64,000 nt of DNA from Pseudomonas denitrificans (nom. rej.) (GCF_008807415.1 NZ_CP043626.1:5432501-5496500); one strand, 5' to 3'. Counted from the stretch's first letter, positions 33,846-42,023 are shown. Notes: generated from the sequence alone by a model not told the origin. Numbers and translations: made by a program.

Positions 33846-34256
33846 TCAGTCCGGAATGACCGCGATGACGTCGATCTCCATCAACCACTGCGGCTGGCCG
33901 AGGGCCGACACCACCAGGCCGGTGGAGATCGGGAACACGCCCTTCAGCCACTTGCCGACTTCCTGGTACACCGGCTCGCGGTAGCGCGGGTCGATCAGGT
34001 AGGTGGTGGTCTTGACGATGTGCGACAGGTCGCTGCCGGCTTCTTCCAGCAGTTGCTTGACGTTCTTCATCGCCTGTTCGGCCTGGGCACGCGGGTCACC
34101 GAGGCCCACCAGGTTGCCCTCGAAGTCGGTACCGACCTGGCCGCGTACGTACACGGTGTTGCCGGCACGCACGGCCTGGCAGAGGTCGTTGTCCAGGGTC
34201 TGGTTCGGGTAGGTGTCCTTGGTGTTGAACATGCGGATGCGAGTGTGGGTAGGCAT
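33846..34256 (-). CDS. RidA/YjgF family enamine/imine deaminase
   Basis: 136 residues. RidA features: GNTVYVRGQVGTD (substrate-loop strand), DPRAQAEQAMKNVKQLLEEAGSDLSHIVKTT, and a terminal PQWLMEIDVIAVIP strand with the conserved E. The Arg105-equivalent is in TYLIDPRYREPVY. RidA proteins hydrolyse reactive enamines or imines to ketones and ammonia. Three bases separate its start from the monooxygenase stop, so both are probably co-translated. The pairing suggests that the monooxygenase makes an imine or enamine that this protein clears. The first MPT start is taken as real. Confidence 0.88.
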   Translation of the reverse strand: MPTHTRIRMFNTKDTYPNQTLDNDLCQAVRAGNTVYVRGQVGTDFEGNLVGLGDPRAQAEQAMKNVKQLLEEAGSDLSHIVKTTTYLIDPRYREPVYQEVGKWLKGVFPISTGLVVSALGQPQWLMEIDVIAVIPD

Positions 34257-34259
34257 CTC

Positions 34260-35588
34260 TTACTCCCAGGATGCGGCTTTCGGAACGGAGCCTTCGCGCT
34301 GCGAGGCATCCTGATATTCGACATAACGGCGTTGGGTGGCGATGTGGCCGGCCACGTGCTTGGCGTCGTGCCATACGCCCCAGATGAACGAGGAGCCACG
34401 GCGCGACAGCCACGGCAGGCCGACGAAGTACACGCCCGGCTCGCGGGAAACGCCGCGCTGGTGCTTGGGCTTGCCCTTGTCGTCGAAGGCGTTGACCTGC
34501 AGCCAGTTGAAGTCCACGGCGTAGCCGGTGGCCCAGATGATCGAGGTGATGCCGGCTTCGGCCAGGTCCAGCTGCTGGATCGGGTTGCGGATGCACTCGG
34601 CGTCCGGGTAGACCTTGCGGGCTTCCGGCTCGAGCGGCAGGTCGAGGCCGTTTTGCTCGATATAGGCGTCGGCGGCGTCCAGCAGGCCGAGGTAGTTGTC
34701 GTCGCCGGCTTTCAGGTTGGCCACCAGGTCGTCCTGGAAGGTCACCTTGCCGTCAGCGAAGGACTTGGTCAGGCCGGTCAGGGTGATGCCCTCGTTGGCC
34801 AGACGGCGGAAGTCGATGGTCTCGCCGCCACGGGCACCGCTCACGGCGATGGTCACGTGCTCGCGGCCCGGCTGCACTTCCTCGGCGTCCCACAGGCCGA
34901 GCACACCCAGCCACCAGACGAAGTCGCGGTTGCGGTAGGAGCGCGGCGGACGGTCATGGGCGCCCACGGAGAGGAAGACCTTCTTGCCGGCGCGGTTCAG
35001 CTCGTCGGCGATCTGCACACCGGAGGAGCCGGCACCGATCACCAGCACGGCGCCTTCGGGCAACTGCTGCGGGTTGAAGTATTTGGCCGAGTGGATCTGC
35101 TGGATGCTCTCGACCTTCGGCGCGATGGCCGGGATCACCGGGCGCTGGAACGGGCCGGTGGCGGAGACGATGCGCAGGGCCTGGAGGGTGCCCTCGGAGG
35201 TTTCCACGCTGAAGCCGGGGCGGCCTTCGTTGCGGGTGACCTTCTTCACTTCCACACCGGTGCGGATCGGCGCGTTGAACTGCTTGGCGTAGGCGACGAA
35301 GTACTCGGCGACCTGCTCCTTGGCCGGGAAGTCATCCGGGCCGACCGGGAATTCCATGTTCGGGAAGCGGTCATGCCAGGCCGGGCCGTTGGCGACCAGC
35401 GAGTCCCAGCGGCCGGTGCGCCAGGCTTCGGCGATGCGGCTCTTTTCCAGCACGATGTGCGGCACGCCCTGCTGGGTCAGGTGCTCGCTCATGGCCACGC
35501 CGGCTTGTCCGGCGCCAACGACCAGCGTGTCGATTTCCAGGTTATCAAGCGACTTCTTGCCGAAGGCGCCTGGATTCAGGTCGGTCAT
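34260..35588 (-). CDS. Flavin-containing monooxygenase-like FAD/NAD(P)-binding protein
   Basis: 442 residues. Two Rossmann loops: TLVVGAGQAGVAM near residue 20 binds FAD, and AVLVIGAGSSGVQIADEL near residue 175 binds NADPH. The sequence between them, DSLVANGPAWHDRFPN, and the ATGYAVDFNWL box near residue 345 are typical of flavin monooxygenases and Baeyer-Villiger relatives. The likely reaction is oxygenation of an amine, ketone or sulfide; the substrate is unknown. GAGGAAG supports the ATG at 35588. First gene after the LysR regulator and the type B repeat. Confidence 0.86.
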   Translation of the reverse strand: MTDLNPGAFGKKSLDNLEIDTLVVGAGQAGVAMSEHLTQQGVPHIVLEKSRIAEAWRTGRWDSLVANGPAWHDRFPNMEFPVGPDDFPAKEQVAEYFVAYAKQFNAPIRTGVEVKKVTRNEGRPGFSVETSEGTLQALRIVSATGPFQRPVIPAIAPKVESIQQIHSAKYFNPQQLPEGAVLVIGAGSSGVQIADELNRAGKKVFLSVGAHDRPPRSYRNRDFVWWLGVLGLWDAEEVQPGREHVTIAVSGARGGETIDFRRLANEGITLTGLTKSFADGKVTFQDDLVANLKAGDDNYLGLLDAADAYIEQNGLDLPLEPEARKVYPDAECIRNPIQQLDLAEAGITSIIWATGYAVDFNWLQVNAFDDKGKPKHQRGVSREPGVYFVGLPWLSRRGSSFIWGVWHDAKHVAGHIATQRRYVEYQDASQREGSVPKAASWE

Positions 35589-35855
35589 GGCTTGCTTCCT
35601 CAGACTCTGATCACGTTTGTTCTTGTTGCGGCTGCGGTGAGCTGTTGGCCGCATTCTGTTCAGAGGCTGTGAATAGCGAAATTATGTTTTTTGTAGTCGC
35701 AGGCTAGGGAAAAGCTGCACCCACGCAAACCCCGCGGCCCGCGGGCTGCAGGGGAGGGGGTATAGGATTTTTGGTGGCTGGGGCGACAAATTGGATAGGC
35801 AGAATGTGGCTTGCGCGGGATTGATCCCGCGCCAGCGTCACCGGCGTGTCGCCAG

Positions 35856-35936
35856 GTAGGATGGGTGGAGCGCAGCGATACCCATGCTGTCGGCGCGCCG
35901 GATTGATGGGTATCGCTGCGCTCCACGCCATCCTAT
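35856..35936. repeat. Type B intergenic palindrome, copy 1
   Basis: Left arm GTAGGATGGGTGGAGCGCAG then CGATACCCATG; right arm ATGGGTATCG then CTGCGCTCCACGCCATCCTA. Only a few positions do not pair, so the transcript forms a stem of about 28 base pairs with a short GC-rich loop. A second copy is at 51232-51314. It occupies the 377-base gap between the monooxygenase and LysR genes. The rest of that gap (35589-35855) has AT-rich sequence near 35660-35700 but no gene. Confidence 0.85.
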
Positions 35937-35965
35937 GGAGGCATTCATCCTGAACCTCTGGAGGA

Positions 35966-36886
35966 TCAGCGGCTTTCCGCCACCGCCTCGATGAACCGCT
36001 CCAGCACCAGGTTCGGCCGGCGGCCCTTGCGGGTCACCACGGTCAGCGGGATGTCGTAGTGGAAGCGCTCCGGCCGCAGCGGGCGCAGGCGGCCCTGGGC
36101 GACCCAATCGGCGGCGTAGTGGTCGGGCAGGTAGCCGATGTAGCTGCCGGTGAGAATAAGGAAGGCCATGCCCTCGCGGTCCGAGGCGTTGGCGCTGCCG
36201 CGCAGTTCCTGGTGGCGCTCCTGGGCTTCGGCGGGGATGCGGTAGCTGGGCTCCACCGCGTCGCAGGCGTGGATTTCCTCCACCGTGATACTCGCGTCGT
36301 CGCGCTCGAACAGCGGGTGCTCCTGGCTGCAGAACAGCAGCGAGCGCTCCTCATAAAGAGCGGAATACTCCAGCCCCGACAGCGGGCTGATGAGCGGCAC
36401 CACCCCGACGTGCAACCGTCCGTCGAGAACGCCCAGCTCGATCTCGTTGGGCGTGGTCATGCCGATGTTGATCCGCACGCCCGGCCCGCTGGCCTTCAGC
36501 GCGCGCAGGGCGTGGGTGATGCGCATCTGCGGCAGGGTCACCAGGTTGTTGATGATGCCGATGTTCAGCTCGCCGCGCAGGTGCTGGTGCAACTCGTTGA
36601 CCTCGGCGCGGAAGCCCTCCAGCGCCGCCAGCAGCGACTGGGTCGCGCGGTACACCTCGCGGCCCTCGTCGGTCAGCGCGAAGCCCGCCCGGCCGCGCTG
36701 GCACAGACGCATGCCCAGGCGCTTTTCCAGATCACCCATGTGCAGGCTGATGGCCGAGCGGCTGATGCCCAGCGTGCTTTCCGCGGCCGAGAAGCTGCCG
36801 CACTCGACTATGGTTTTGAAGATGCGCAGCAGGCGGATCTCGAAGTCGCTGACCTGGCCCAGGGAAGGCGCCCGTTGTTTCGCCAT
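35966..36886 (-). CDS. bauR: LysR-type regulator, BauR-like
   Basis: 306 residues. The N-terminal helix-turn-helix is FKTIVECGSFSAAESTLGISRSAISLHMGDLEKRLG. The effector domain starts near ELNIGIINNLVTLP. It lies divergent to bauA with a 137-base gap, the arrangement of the beta-alanine catabolism activator in P. aeruginosa, so the BauR call is by position plus family. It also precedes the monooxygenase/RidA/DUF1028/M20 cluster in its own direction and might control that too. A LysR-like box (36928-36944) lies between it and bauA. Confidence 0.82.
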   Translation of the reverse strand: MAKQRAPSLGQVSDFEIRLLRIFKTIVECGSFSAAESTLGISRSAISLHMGDLEKRLGMRLCQRGRAGFALTDEGREVYRATQSLLAALEGFRAEVNELHQHLRGELNIGIINNLVTLPQMRITHALRALKASGPGVRINIGMTTPNEIELGVLDGRLHVGVVPLISPLSGLEYSALYEERSLLFCSQEHPLFERDDASITVEEIHACDAVEPSYRIPAEAQERHQELRGSANASDREGMAFLILTGSYIGYLPDHYAADWVAQGRLRPLRPERFHYDIPLTVVTRKGRRPNLVLERFIEAVAESR

Positions 36887-36927
36887 TTTAGTTTTACCAA
36901 TCCGAAACTGAACGTAAGAAGAATAAG

Positions 36928-36944
36928 CTTTAACTCACGTTAAG
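36928..36944. promoter_or_regulatory. Candidate BauR/LysR operator in the bauR-bauA gap
   Basis: CTTTAAC-TCAC-GTTAAG is an interrupted inverted repeat (one extra T in the left arm) within an AT-rich 137-base divergent promoter region. LysR sites are commonly T-N11-A inverted repeats at such a place. Binding is not shown. Confidence 0.45.
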
Positions 36945-37023
36945 TCAGGCCCAATCTACGAGCATCGCACCAGGCCCGACGCGGCCTGCGCGCCCAACAA
37001 GACTGTCGTCGAGGACATGCTCC

Positions 37024-38370
37024 ATGAACCAGCAAGTGAACGTCACCCCGTCGGTGGCCAGCGAACTGAACCTGAAGGCCCACTGGATGCCCTTCAGCGC
37101 TAACCGCAACTTCCACAAGGACCCGCGCATCATCGTCGCCGCCGAAGGCAGCTGGCTGGTGGACGACCAGGGCCGCAAGATCTACGACAGCCTGTCGGGC
37201 CTGTGGACCTGCGGCGCCGGTCACTCGCGCAAGGAAATCGCCGACGCGGTCGCCAAGCAGCTGACCACCCTCGACTACTCCCCGGCTTTCCAGTACGGCC
37301 ACCCGCTGTCCTTCAAGCTGGCTGAAAAAATCACCCAGCTGACCCCGGCCGGCCTCGACCATGTGTTCTTCACCGGCTCGGGCTCCGAGTGTGCCGACAC
37401 CTCGATCAAGATGGCCCGCGCCTACTGGCGCCTGAAAGGTCAGGCACAGAAGACCAAGCTGATCGGTCGCGCCCGTGGCTACCACGGCGTGAACGTCGCC
37501 GGCACCGCCCTGGGCGGCATCGGTGGCAACCGCAAGATGTTCGGCCAGCTGATGGACGTCGACCACCTGCCGCACACCCTGCAGCCGGGCATGGCCTTCA
37601 CCAAGGGCATGGCCGAGACCGGCGGCGTCGAGCTGGCCAACGAACTGCTGAAGCTGATCGAGCTGCATGACGCGTCGAACATCGCCGCCGTCATCGTCGA
37701 GCCGATGTCCGGCTCCGCCGGCGTCCTGGTTCCGCCGAAGGGCTACCTGCAGCGCCTGCGCGAAATCTGCGACCAGCACAACATCCTGCTGATCTTCGAC
37801 GAAGTGATCACCGCCTTCGGCCGCATGGGCAAGGCCACCGGCGCCGAGTACTTCGGCGTGAAGCCGGACATCATGAACGTCGCCAAGCAGGTCACCAACG
37901 GCGCCATCCCCATGGGCGCGGTGATCGCCAGCAGCGAAATCTACGACACCTTCATGGGTCAGAACCTGCCGGAATACGCCGTCGAGTTCGGCCATGGCTA
38001 CACCTACTCCGCGCACCCGGTCGCCTGCGCCGCCGGTATCGCCGCGCTGGACCTGCTGGAGAAAGAGAACCTGATCCAGCAGTCGCTGGAACTGGCTCCC
38101 TACTTCGAGAAGGCCCTGCACGGCCTGAAGGGCGCGAAGAACGTCATCGACATCCGCAACTGCGGCCTGGCCGGCGCCATCCAGATCGGCGCCCGTGACG
38201 GCGACGCCATCGTGCGTCCGTTCGAAGCCAGCATGAAGCTGTGGAAAGAAGGCTTCTACGTGCGCTTCGGCGGCGACACCCTGCAGTTCGGCCCGACCTT
38301 CAACGCCAAGCCCGAGGACCTGGACCGCCTGTTCAGCGCCGTGGGCGACGCCCTCAACGGGGTAGTGTAA
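37024..38370 (+). CDS. bauA: Beta-alanine:pyruvate transaminase
   Basis: 448 residues, class III aminotransferase. The PLP lysine is Lys288 in MNVAKQVTNGAIP, preceded by the DEVITAFGRMG loop that holds the PLP aspartate. FTGSGSECADTSIKMARAYW is the phosphate-binding block. It converts beta-alanine (or other omega-amines) plus pyruvate to malonate semialdehyde plus alanine. The next genes are bauB and bauC, the latter oxidising malonate semialdehyde to acetyl-CoA. CDS start at ATG 37024 preserves the family N-terminus MNQQVNVTPSVASELN. Operon probably switched on by BauR. Confidence 0.95.
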   Translation: MNQQVNVTPSVASELNLKAHWMPFSANRNFHKDPRIIVAAEGSWLVDDQGRKIYDSLSGLWTCGAGHSRKEIADAVAKQLTTLDYSPAFQYGHPLSFKLAEKITQLTPAGLDHVFFTGSGSECADTSIKMARAYWRLKGQAQKTKLIGRARGYHGVNVAGTALGGIGGNRKMFGQLMDVDHLPHTLQPGMAFTKGMAETGGVELANELLKLIELHDASNIAAVIVEPMSGSAGVLVPPKGYLQRLREICDQHNILLIFDEVITAFGRMGKATGAEYFGVKPDIMNVAKQVTNGAIPMGAVIASSEIYDTFMGQNLPEYAVEFGHGYTYSAHPVACAAGIAALDLLEKENLIQQSLELAPYFEKALHGLKGAKNVIDIRNCGLAGAIQIGARDGDAIVRPFEASMKLWKEGFYVRFGGDTLQFGPTFNAKPEDLDRLFSAVGDALNGVV

Positions 38371-38682
38371 GTGAGCGAGCGTCCGAAGGCCGTCCCGACG
38401 GTACAGATCGACAACGACAAGGTCCTGGTCACCGAGTGGCGCTTCGCCCCCGGTGCCGAGACCGGCTGGCACCGCCACGGCATGGAATACGTCGTGGTCC
38501 CGGTGACCAACGGCGAACTGCTGCTGGAAACCCCCGAGGGCGAGCGGCGCGCGCCGCTGGTCCTGGGTGCGAGCTACACCCGTCAGATCGGAACCGAGCA
38601 CAACGTGATCAATCCTTGCGATCACGAAGTGGCGTTCATCGAGATCGAGCTCAAGAGCGACGACCACCCACACAGCCACTGA
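38371..38682 (+). CDS. bauB: Small cupin protein BauB
   Basis: 103 residues starting with GTG immediately after the bauA TAA, so translation is coupled. The cupin motif is GAETGWHRHGMEYVVVPV with two histidines (H-x-H) and a Glu, and a second motif GTEHNVINPCDHEVAF follows. It ends HPHSH. BauB in P. aeruginosa is a cupin of unclear role in beta-alanine and polyamine breakdown. A metal-binding, perhaps regulatory or isomerase-like, function is likely. It is followed by a 176-base gap before bauC. Confidence 0.88.
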   Translation: MSERPKAVPTVQIDNDKVLVTEWRFAPGAETGWHRHGMEYVVVPVTNGELLLETPEGERRAPLVLGASYTRQIGTEHNVINPCDHEVAFIEIELKSDDHPHSH

Positions 38683-38775
38683 GTGCGCGGGCACGCGAGA
38701 AGGCACGCCGGCGGATGTCACCGTAGAGTGACCTTCCCGGCGGGCCTCCACGCCCGAGCCGTGCACCGTACAAAT

Positions 38776-38811
38776 CCCCTCTCCCTTCAGGGAGAGGGCT
38801 AGGGAGAGGGG
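38776..38811. repeat. CCCTCTCCC hairpin repeat
   Basis: CCCCTCTCCCT and AGGGAGAGGGG flank an inner CAGGGAGAGGGCT block, giving alternative hairpins of about 10 base pairs. This word is one of the common intergenic repeats of Pseudomonas. It sits in the bauB-bauC gap and may modulate bauC expression. Confidence 0.75.
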
Positions 38812-38858
38812 CTCTTCGCGAGCTCCGCCCCCACACTTTCAGCGAGAAGAGACTTCCC

Positions 38859-40355
38859 ATGACCACCGTCAAGCACCTGATCGGCGGCGAGATGATCGCC
38901 GACACCGGCCGCACCGCCGACGTCTTCAACCCGTCCACTGGCGAAGCCATCCGCAAGGTCCCGCTGGCCAGCCGCGAAACCGTGCAGCAGGCCATCGACG
39001 CCGCCAAGGCCGCTTTCCCGGCCTGGCGCAACACCCCGCCGGCCAAGCGCGCCCAGGTGCTGTTCCGCTTCAAGCAACTGCTCGAAGCCAACGAGCAGCG
39101 CATCGTCCAGCTGATCAGCGAAGAACACGGCAAGACCATCGAAGACGCCGCCGGTGAACTCAAGCGCGGCATCGAGAACGTCGAGTACGCCAGCGCCGCC
39201 CCGGAAATCCTCAAAGGCGAATACAGCCGCAACGTCGGCCCGAACATCGACGCCTGGAGCGACTTCCAGCCGATCGGCGTGGTCGCCGGCATCACCCCGT
39301 TCAACTTCCCGGCCATGGTGCCCCTGTGGATGTACCCGCTGGCCATCGCCTGCGGCAACACCTTCATCCTCAAGCCGTCCGAGCGTGACCCGAGCTCCAC
39401 CCTGCTGATCGCCGAACTCTTCGAAGAAGCCGGCCTGCCCAAGGGCGTGCTGAACGTGGTGCACGGCGACAAGACCGCCGTTGACGCGCTGATCGAAGCT
39501 CCGGAAGTGAAGGCCCTGAGCTTCGTGGGCTCGACCCCGATCGCCGAATACATCTATTCCGAAGGCACCAAGCGCGGCAAGCGCGTACAGGCCCTGGGCG
39601 GCGCCAAGAACCACGCGGTTCTGATGCCCGACTGCGACCTGGACAACGCCGTCAGCGCCCTGATGGGTGCGGCCTACGGTTCCTGCGGCGAGCGCTGCAT
39701 GGCGATCTCCGTGGCCGTTTGCGTGGGCGACCAGATCGGCGACGCGCTGGTCGAGAAGATCGTTCCGCAGATCAAGGCCCTGAAGATCGGCGCCGGCACC
39801 AACTGCGGCCTGGACATGGGCCCGCTGGTCACTGGCGCTGCCCAGGCCAAGGTCACCGGCTACATCGATACCGGTGTAGAACAAGGCGCCCAGCTGCTGG
39901 TCGACGGCCGCAACTTCAAGGTTGCCGGTCACGAGAATGGCTTCTTCATCGGCGGCACCCTGTTCGACAAGGTGACCCCGGACATGACCATCTACCAGGA
40001 AGAAATCTTCGGCCCGGTGCTCTGCATCGTGCGCGTGAACAGCCTGGAAGAAGCCATGCAGCTGATCAACGACCACGAATACGGCAACGGCACCTGCATC
40101 TTCACCCGCGACGGTGAAGCGGCCCGCCTGTTCTGCGACGAGATCGAAGTCGGCATGGTCGGCGTCAACGTACCGCTGCCGGTACCGGTGGCCTACCACA
40201 GCTTCGGCGGCTGGAAGCGTTCGCTGTTCGGCGACCTGCACGCCTACGGCCCGGATGGCGTGCGCTTCTACACCAAGCGCAAGGCGATCACCCAGCGCTG
40301 GCCGCAGCGCAAGTCGCACGAAGCGGCGCAGTTCGCCTTCCCCAGCAATGGCTGA
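38859..40355 (+). CDS. bauC: Methylmalonate/malonate-semialdehyde dehydrogenase (CoA-acylating)
   Basis: 498 residues, aldehyde dehydrogenase superfamily, MmsA group. GVVAGITPFNFPAMVPLWM is the NAD-binding start, and the catalytic cysteine is Cys280 in SCGERCMAIS. GFFIGGTLFDKV and TPDMTIYQEEIFGPVLCIV are the later family blocks. It oxidises malonate semialdehyde from BauA to acetyl-CoA with loss of CO2 and NAD reduction. The real ATG is followed by MTTVKHLIGGEMI as in MmsA. A perfect terminator follows. MmsA and BauC are paralogues, so the symbol is from the operon context. Confidence 0.92.
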   Translation: MTTVKHLIGGEMIADTGRTADVFNPSTGEAIRKVPLASRETVQQAIDAAKAAFPAWRNTPPAKRAQVLFRFKQLLEANEQRIVQLISEEHGKTIEDAAGELKRGIENVEYASAAPEILKGEYSRNVGPNIDAWSDFQPIGVVAGITPFNFPAMVPLWMYPLAIACGNTFILKPSERDPSSTLLIAELFEEAGLPKGVLNVVHGDKTAVDALIEAPEVKALSFVGSTPIAEYIYSEGTKRGKRVQALGGAKNHAVLMPDCDLDNAVSALMGAAYGSCGERCMAISVAVCVGDQIGDALVEKIVPQIKALKIGAGTNCGLDMGPLVTGAAQAKVTGYIDTGVEQGAQLLVDGRNFKVAGHENGFFIGGTLFDKVTPDMTIYQEEIFGPVLCIVRVNSLEEAMQLINDHEYGNGTCIFTRDGEAARLFCDEIEVGMVGVNVPLPVPVAYHSFGGWKRSLFGDLHAYGPDGVRFYTKRKAITQRWPQRKSHEAAQFAFPSNG

Positions 40356-40371
40356 TGGTGAATAGCTGAAG

Positions 40372-40402
40372 AAAAAGGCCGGTCAGATGACCGGCCTTTT
40401 TT
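40372..40402 (+). terminator. Terminator after bauC
   Basis: AAAAAGGCCGGTCA / TGACCGGCCTTTTTT, a perfect stem with a GA loop. It works on either strand, because the A-run precedes and the T-run follows, and so also ends the leftward DUF6232 gene. Confidence 0.92.
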
Positions 40403-40405
40403 GTT

Positions 40406-40774
40406 TCAACCGCGATGAACAATCGAATCGTTAAGTGCGTTAATTACAGAGTCAATGAATTTTCTGTCAGTGCTTTTGAGTGCTTGTACTTCCCCTGACG
40501 CTGTATGAAGTATTACAAGGAAAATGGATTTCTGGAGTGTCAGCCATACTATTGCGATCGCAACTATGGCGCCCCCAATTACCAGCTTTCCATTGGTCAG
40601 AGCGATTATTCCCGCAAGTGCACAGATTATGGGGCCAAGCCGTGATGGCTTATTTTCGGCTTGCTTTACAGATGTAACTCCATTCATGGCATAAGTTTGC
40701 TTGTTAACTATAAAGCGTGAATTGGATATGCTGACGCCATTTTGATCTAGAAATAATTTCTCATCCGTGGACAT
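40406..40774 (-). CDS. DUF6232 family membrane protein
   Basis: 122 residues. Short N-terminal motif DQNGVSISNSRFIVNKQTYAMNGVTSV, then two adjacent hydrophobic helices (LGPIICALAGIIALTNGKLVIGG and AIVAIAIVWLTL), then a polar strand-rich tail. The DUF6232 family is found across many bacteria, often in accessory DNA, and its job is unknown. Base composition is plainly AT-richer than bauC, suggesting transfer. Expression would depend on its own promoter in the gap to 41001. Confidence 0.75.
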   Translation of the reverse strand: MSTDEKLFLDQNGVSISNSRFIVNKQTYAMNGVTSVKQAENKPSRLGPIICALAGIIALTNGKLVIGGAIVAIAIVWLTLQKSIFLVILHTASGEVQALKSTDRKFIDSVINALNDSIVHRG

Positions 40775-41001
40775 TTCTAGCTCCTCGCCATTAATTTCTG
40801 GTTGGTGGATACAGGGTTGACCTTGAATACAAGGTTGGACTGAATCGCTAGCTTAATGACAAGGCTTTGCTGGCCCTAGATATGCAAGATAACTTCTGAA
40901 ATTTCTCGTCCGTAGGCAGACGGGGATTAAGGATTTATGTATTTCTTTACAAACTTTTCTGAGGCACTACTGTTCGCCGACGGCGACAAGGAAGATCCTT
41001 C
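40775..41001. promoter_or_regulatory. Divergent AT-rich region between DUF6232 and YefM-like genes
   Basis: Low-GC sequence with a perfect inverted repeat ACCTTG-AATA-CAAGGT (40820-40835), and an AAGGA-AGA-TCCTT element (40988-41000) whose left arm is the likely ribosome site of the antitoxin gene. The latter could weakly hide that site in a hairpin. No gene is seen. Confidence 0.45.
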
Positions 41002-41229
41002 ATGCAGGTGCTTACTTTCATTCAGGCATGTGCCGATCTGAAGCAGATCATGGACGATGTGTGTCGGGACCACGAACCGGTGGCTATCACGCGCCAGCGC
41101 GGCGAACCGGTAGTGATGATTTCTCTGGAGGACTACAACGGCATGCAGGAAACCCTCCACTTGCTGAGCTCCGCCGCCAACACCAAGCGCCTGCGTGAGT
41201 CCCTCGATGAGGTGCGCGCCGGCTACTAG
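41002..41229 (+). CDS. Phd/YefM-type antitoxin without visible toxin
   Basis: 75 residues. VLTFIQACADLKQIMDDVCRDHEPVAITRQRGEPVVMISLEDYNGMQETLHLL is the classic YefM pattern (shown in pieces: SLEDYNGMQETLHLL is diagnostic). The tail RLRESLDEVRAGY is the usual toxin-contact helix. YoeB should follow within a few bases, yet the next 125 bases to the terminator have no toxin-like frame. It may therefore be an orphan antitoxin, a regulator, or a remnant. AAGGA precedes the ATG. Confidence 0.82.
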   Translation: MQVLTFIQACADLKQIMDDVCRDHEPVAITRQRGEPVVMISLEDYNGMQETLHLLSSAANTKRLRESLDEVRAGY

Positions 41230-41322
41230 GTCAGGGGTTGGCCGTTGAATGAGAGCTCGAAAAGTCGTAGCAGTCGTTTTTCTGCACTACCGAAAGATGG
41301 ACGTGTTGTGATTGTTTCAAAC

Positions 41323-41342
41323 AGGGCCGCTAATGCGGCCCT
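41323..41342 (+). terminator. Bidirectional hairpin between YefM-like and BRO-N genes
   Basis: AGGGCCGC-TAAT-GCGGCCCT, a perfect 8-base stem, followed by ATTCATTT on the plus strand. It probably ends the YefM message and perhaps also the convergent BRO-N message, although the T-runs are poor. Confidence 0.6.
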
Positions 41343-41354
41343 ATTCATTTCCGG

Positions 41355-41810
41355 TCAGTCGCGCCAGGCGAGTTGCGGGACTTCTTCCCAGCGCATCCAC
41401 AGGTCGCCTTGCCAGTTCAGCAGCATCAGGCGGCGGGCGTCCCAGGTGAGGAGGACGCGGCGGGGTGCTTCGGATTCAGGGGTGTGCTGGTCGCGCAGGG
41501 TGGGAATGACGTCGTGGCAGAGCCAGCGGTCCAGTGCTTCGAGTTCGGGGTGGCCGAAGCGGACGAAGGCCTTGTAGATGGCGGCTTCGCTGAGCAGGAC
41601 GGTGTCTTCCGTGGTGCCGGTGCGGTAGGTCAGCGGGAGGGTCTGGACTTCGTGGGGGAAGAAGCGGTGGTGAAAGCTGTCGGGATACTGGACGGAGAGC
41701 AGGCGGGCGATATCGCGGGAGGCGAACCAGGCCTGGTTGTCGAGCATCAGACCGCGCAGGAAGCGCTTTTTGCGGGTGAAGAAGGTTGGGGTGTAGATGA
41801 CGTTGTGCAT
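41355..41810 (-). CDS. BRO-N domain antirepressor-like protein
   Basis: 151 residues. It matches the BRO-N pattern: VIYTPTFFTRKKRFLRGLMLDNQAWFASRDIARLL (in pieces: LDNQAWFASRDIARLL is the core) then YRTGTTEDTVLLSEAAIYKAFVRF and ALDRWLCHDVIPTLR. BRO-N domains bind nucleic acid and act as phage antirepressors (Ant). The ATG at 41810 has TAGTAGGAG upstream, which is a predicted target of the C4-like antisense RNA at 41868-41939. There is no integrase or other phage gene nearby, so it may be a host-kept single-gene remnant. The C-terminus DARRLMLLNWQGDLWMRW is unusual for a plain BRO protein. Confidence 0.82.
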   Translation of the reverse strand: MHNVIYTPTFFTRKKRFLRGLMLDNQAWFASRDIARLLSVQYPDSFHHRFFPHEVQTLPLTYRTGTTEDTVLLSEAAIYKAFVRFGHPELEALDRWLCHDVIPTLRDQHTPESEAPRRVLLTWDARRLMLLNWQGDLWMRWEEVPQLAWRD

Positions 41811-41820
41811 TGAGTGGAGC

Positions 41821-41858
41821 TCCTACTAGTCGTTGAGAGCTGCCTCCTGCGTCGCCAA
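41821..41858 (-). promoter_or_regulatory. C4-RNA target sites at the BRO-N ribosome-binding region
   Basis: On the minus strand TAGTAGGA (41828-41821) includes the Shine-Dalgarno AGGAG of the BRO-N gene. TTGGCGA (41858-41852) lies 24 bases upstream of it. Both are exact complements of unpaired loop sequences in the C4-like RNA. Binding would mask the ribosome site. A second copy of both motifs is at 42024-42044. Confidence 0.7.
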
Positions 41859-41867
41859 ACGAAGGGT

Positions 41868-41939
41868 GGCAGACCGCGCGGGGTTGGCGAACCGGTAGTA
41901 GGACCCGGCAGACCTGGAGGTCTCCCCGCGCGATCTGCC
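41868..41939 (-). ncRNA. c4: C4-like antisense RNA (phage P1/P7 immI type)
   Basis: An outer stem GGCAGA-C-CGCGCGGGG (41868-41883) / CCCCGCGCG-A-TCTGCC (41924-41939) with a single mismatch closes a multiloop. Inner hairpins are GGTT-GGCG-AACC (41882-41893) and GACCT-GG-AGGTC (41911-41922), with TCCTACTA in a loop on the minus strand. This is the cloverleaf of C4 RNAs, which lie upstream of antirepressor genes and silence them by base pairing. Two loop words, TCCTACTA and TCGCCAA on the RNA, are exact complements of the BRO-N leader. Confidence comes from fold, place and pairing together; no family search was run. Confidence 0.7.
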
Positions 41940-42023
41940 CTAGAGCATCGCAGATATCTGCAATCGTGCGGGGGCCTGCTGGAACATTCGCTGTTCCTGC
42001 ATGCACCTATTGGCGCCATTGCG

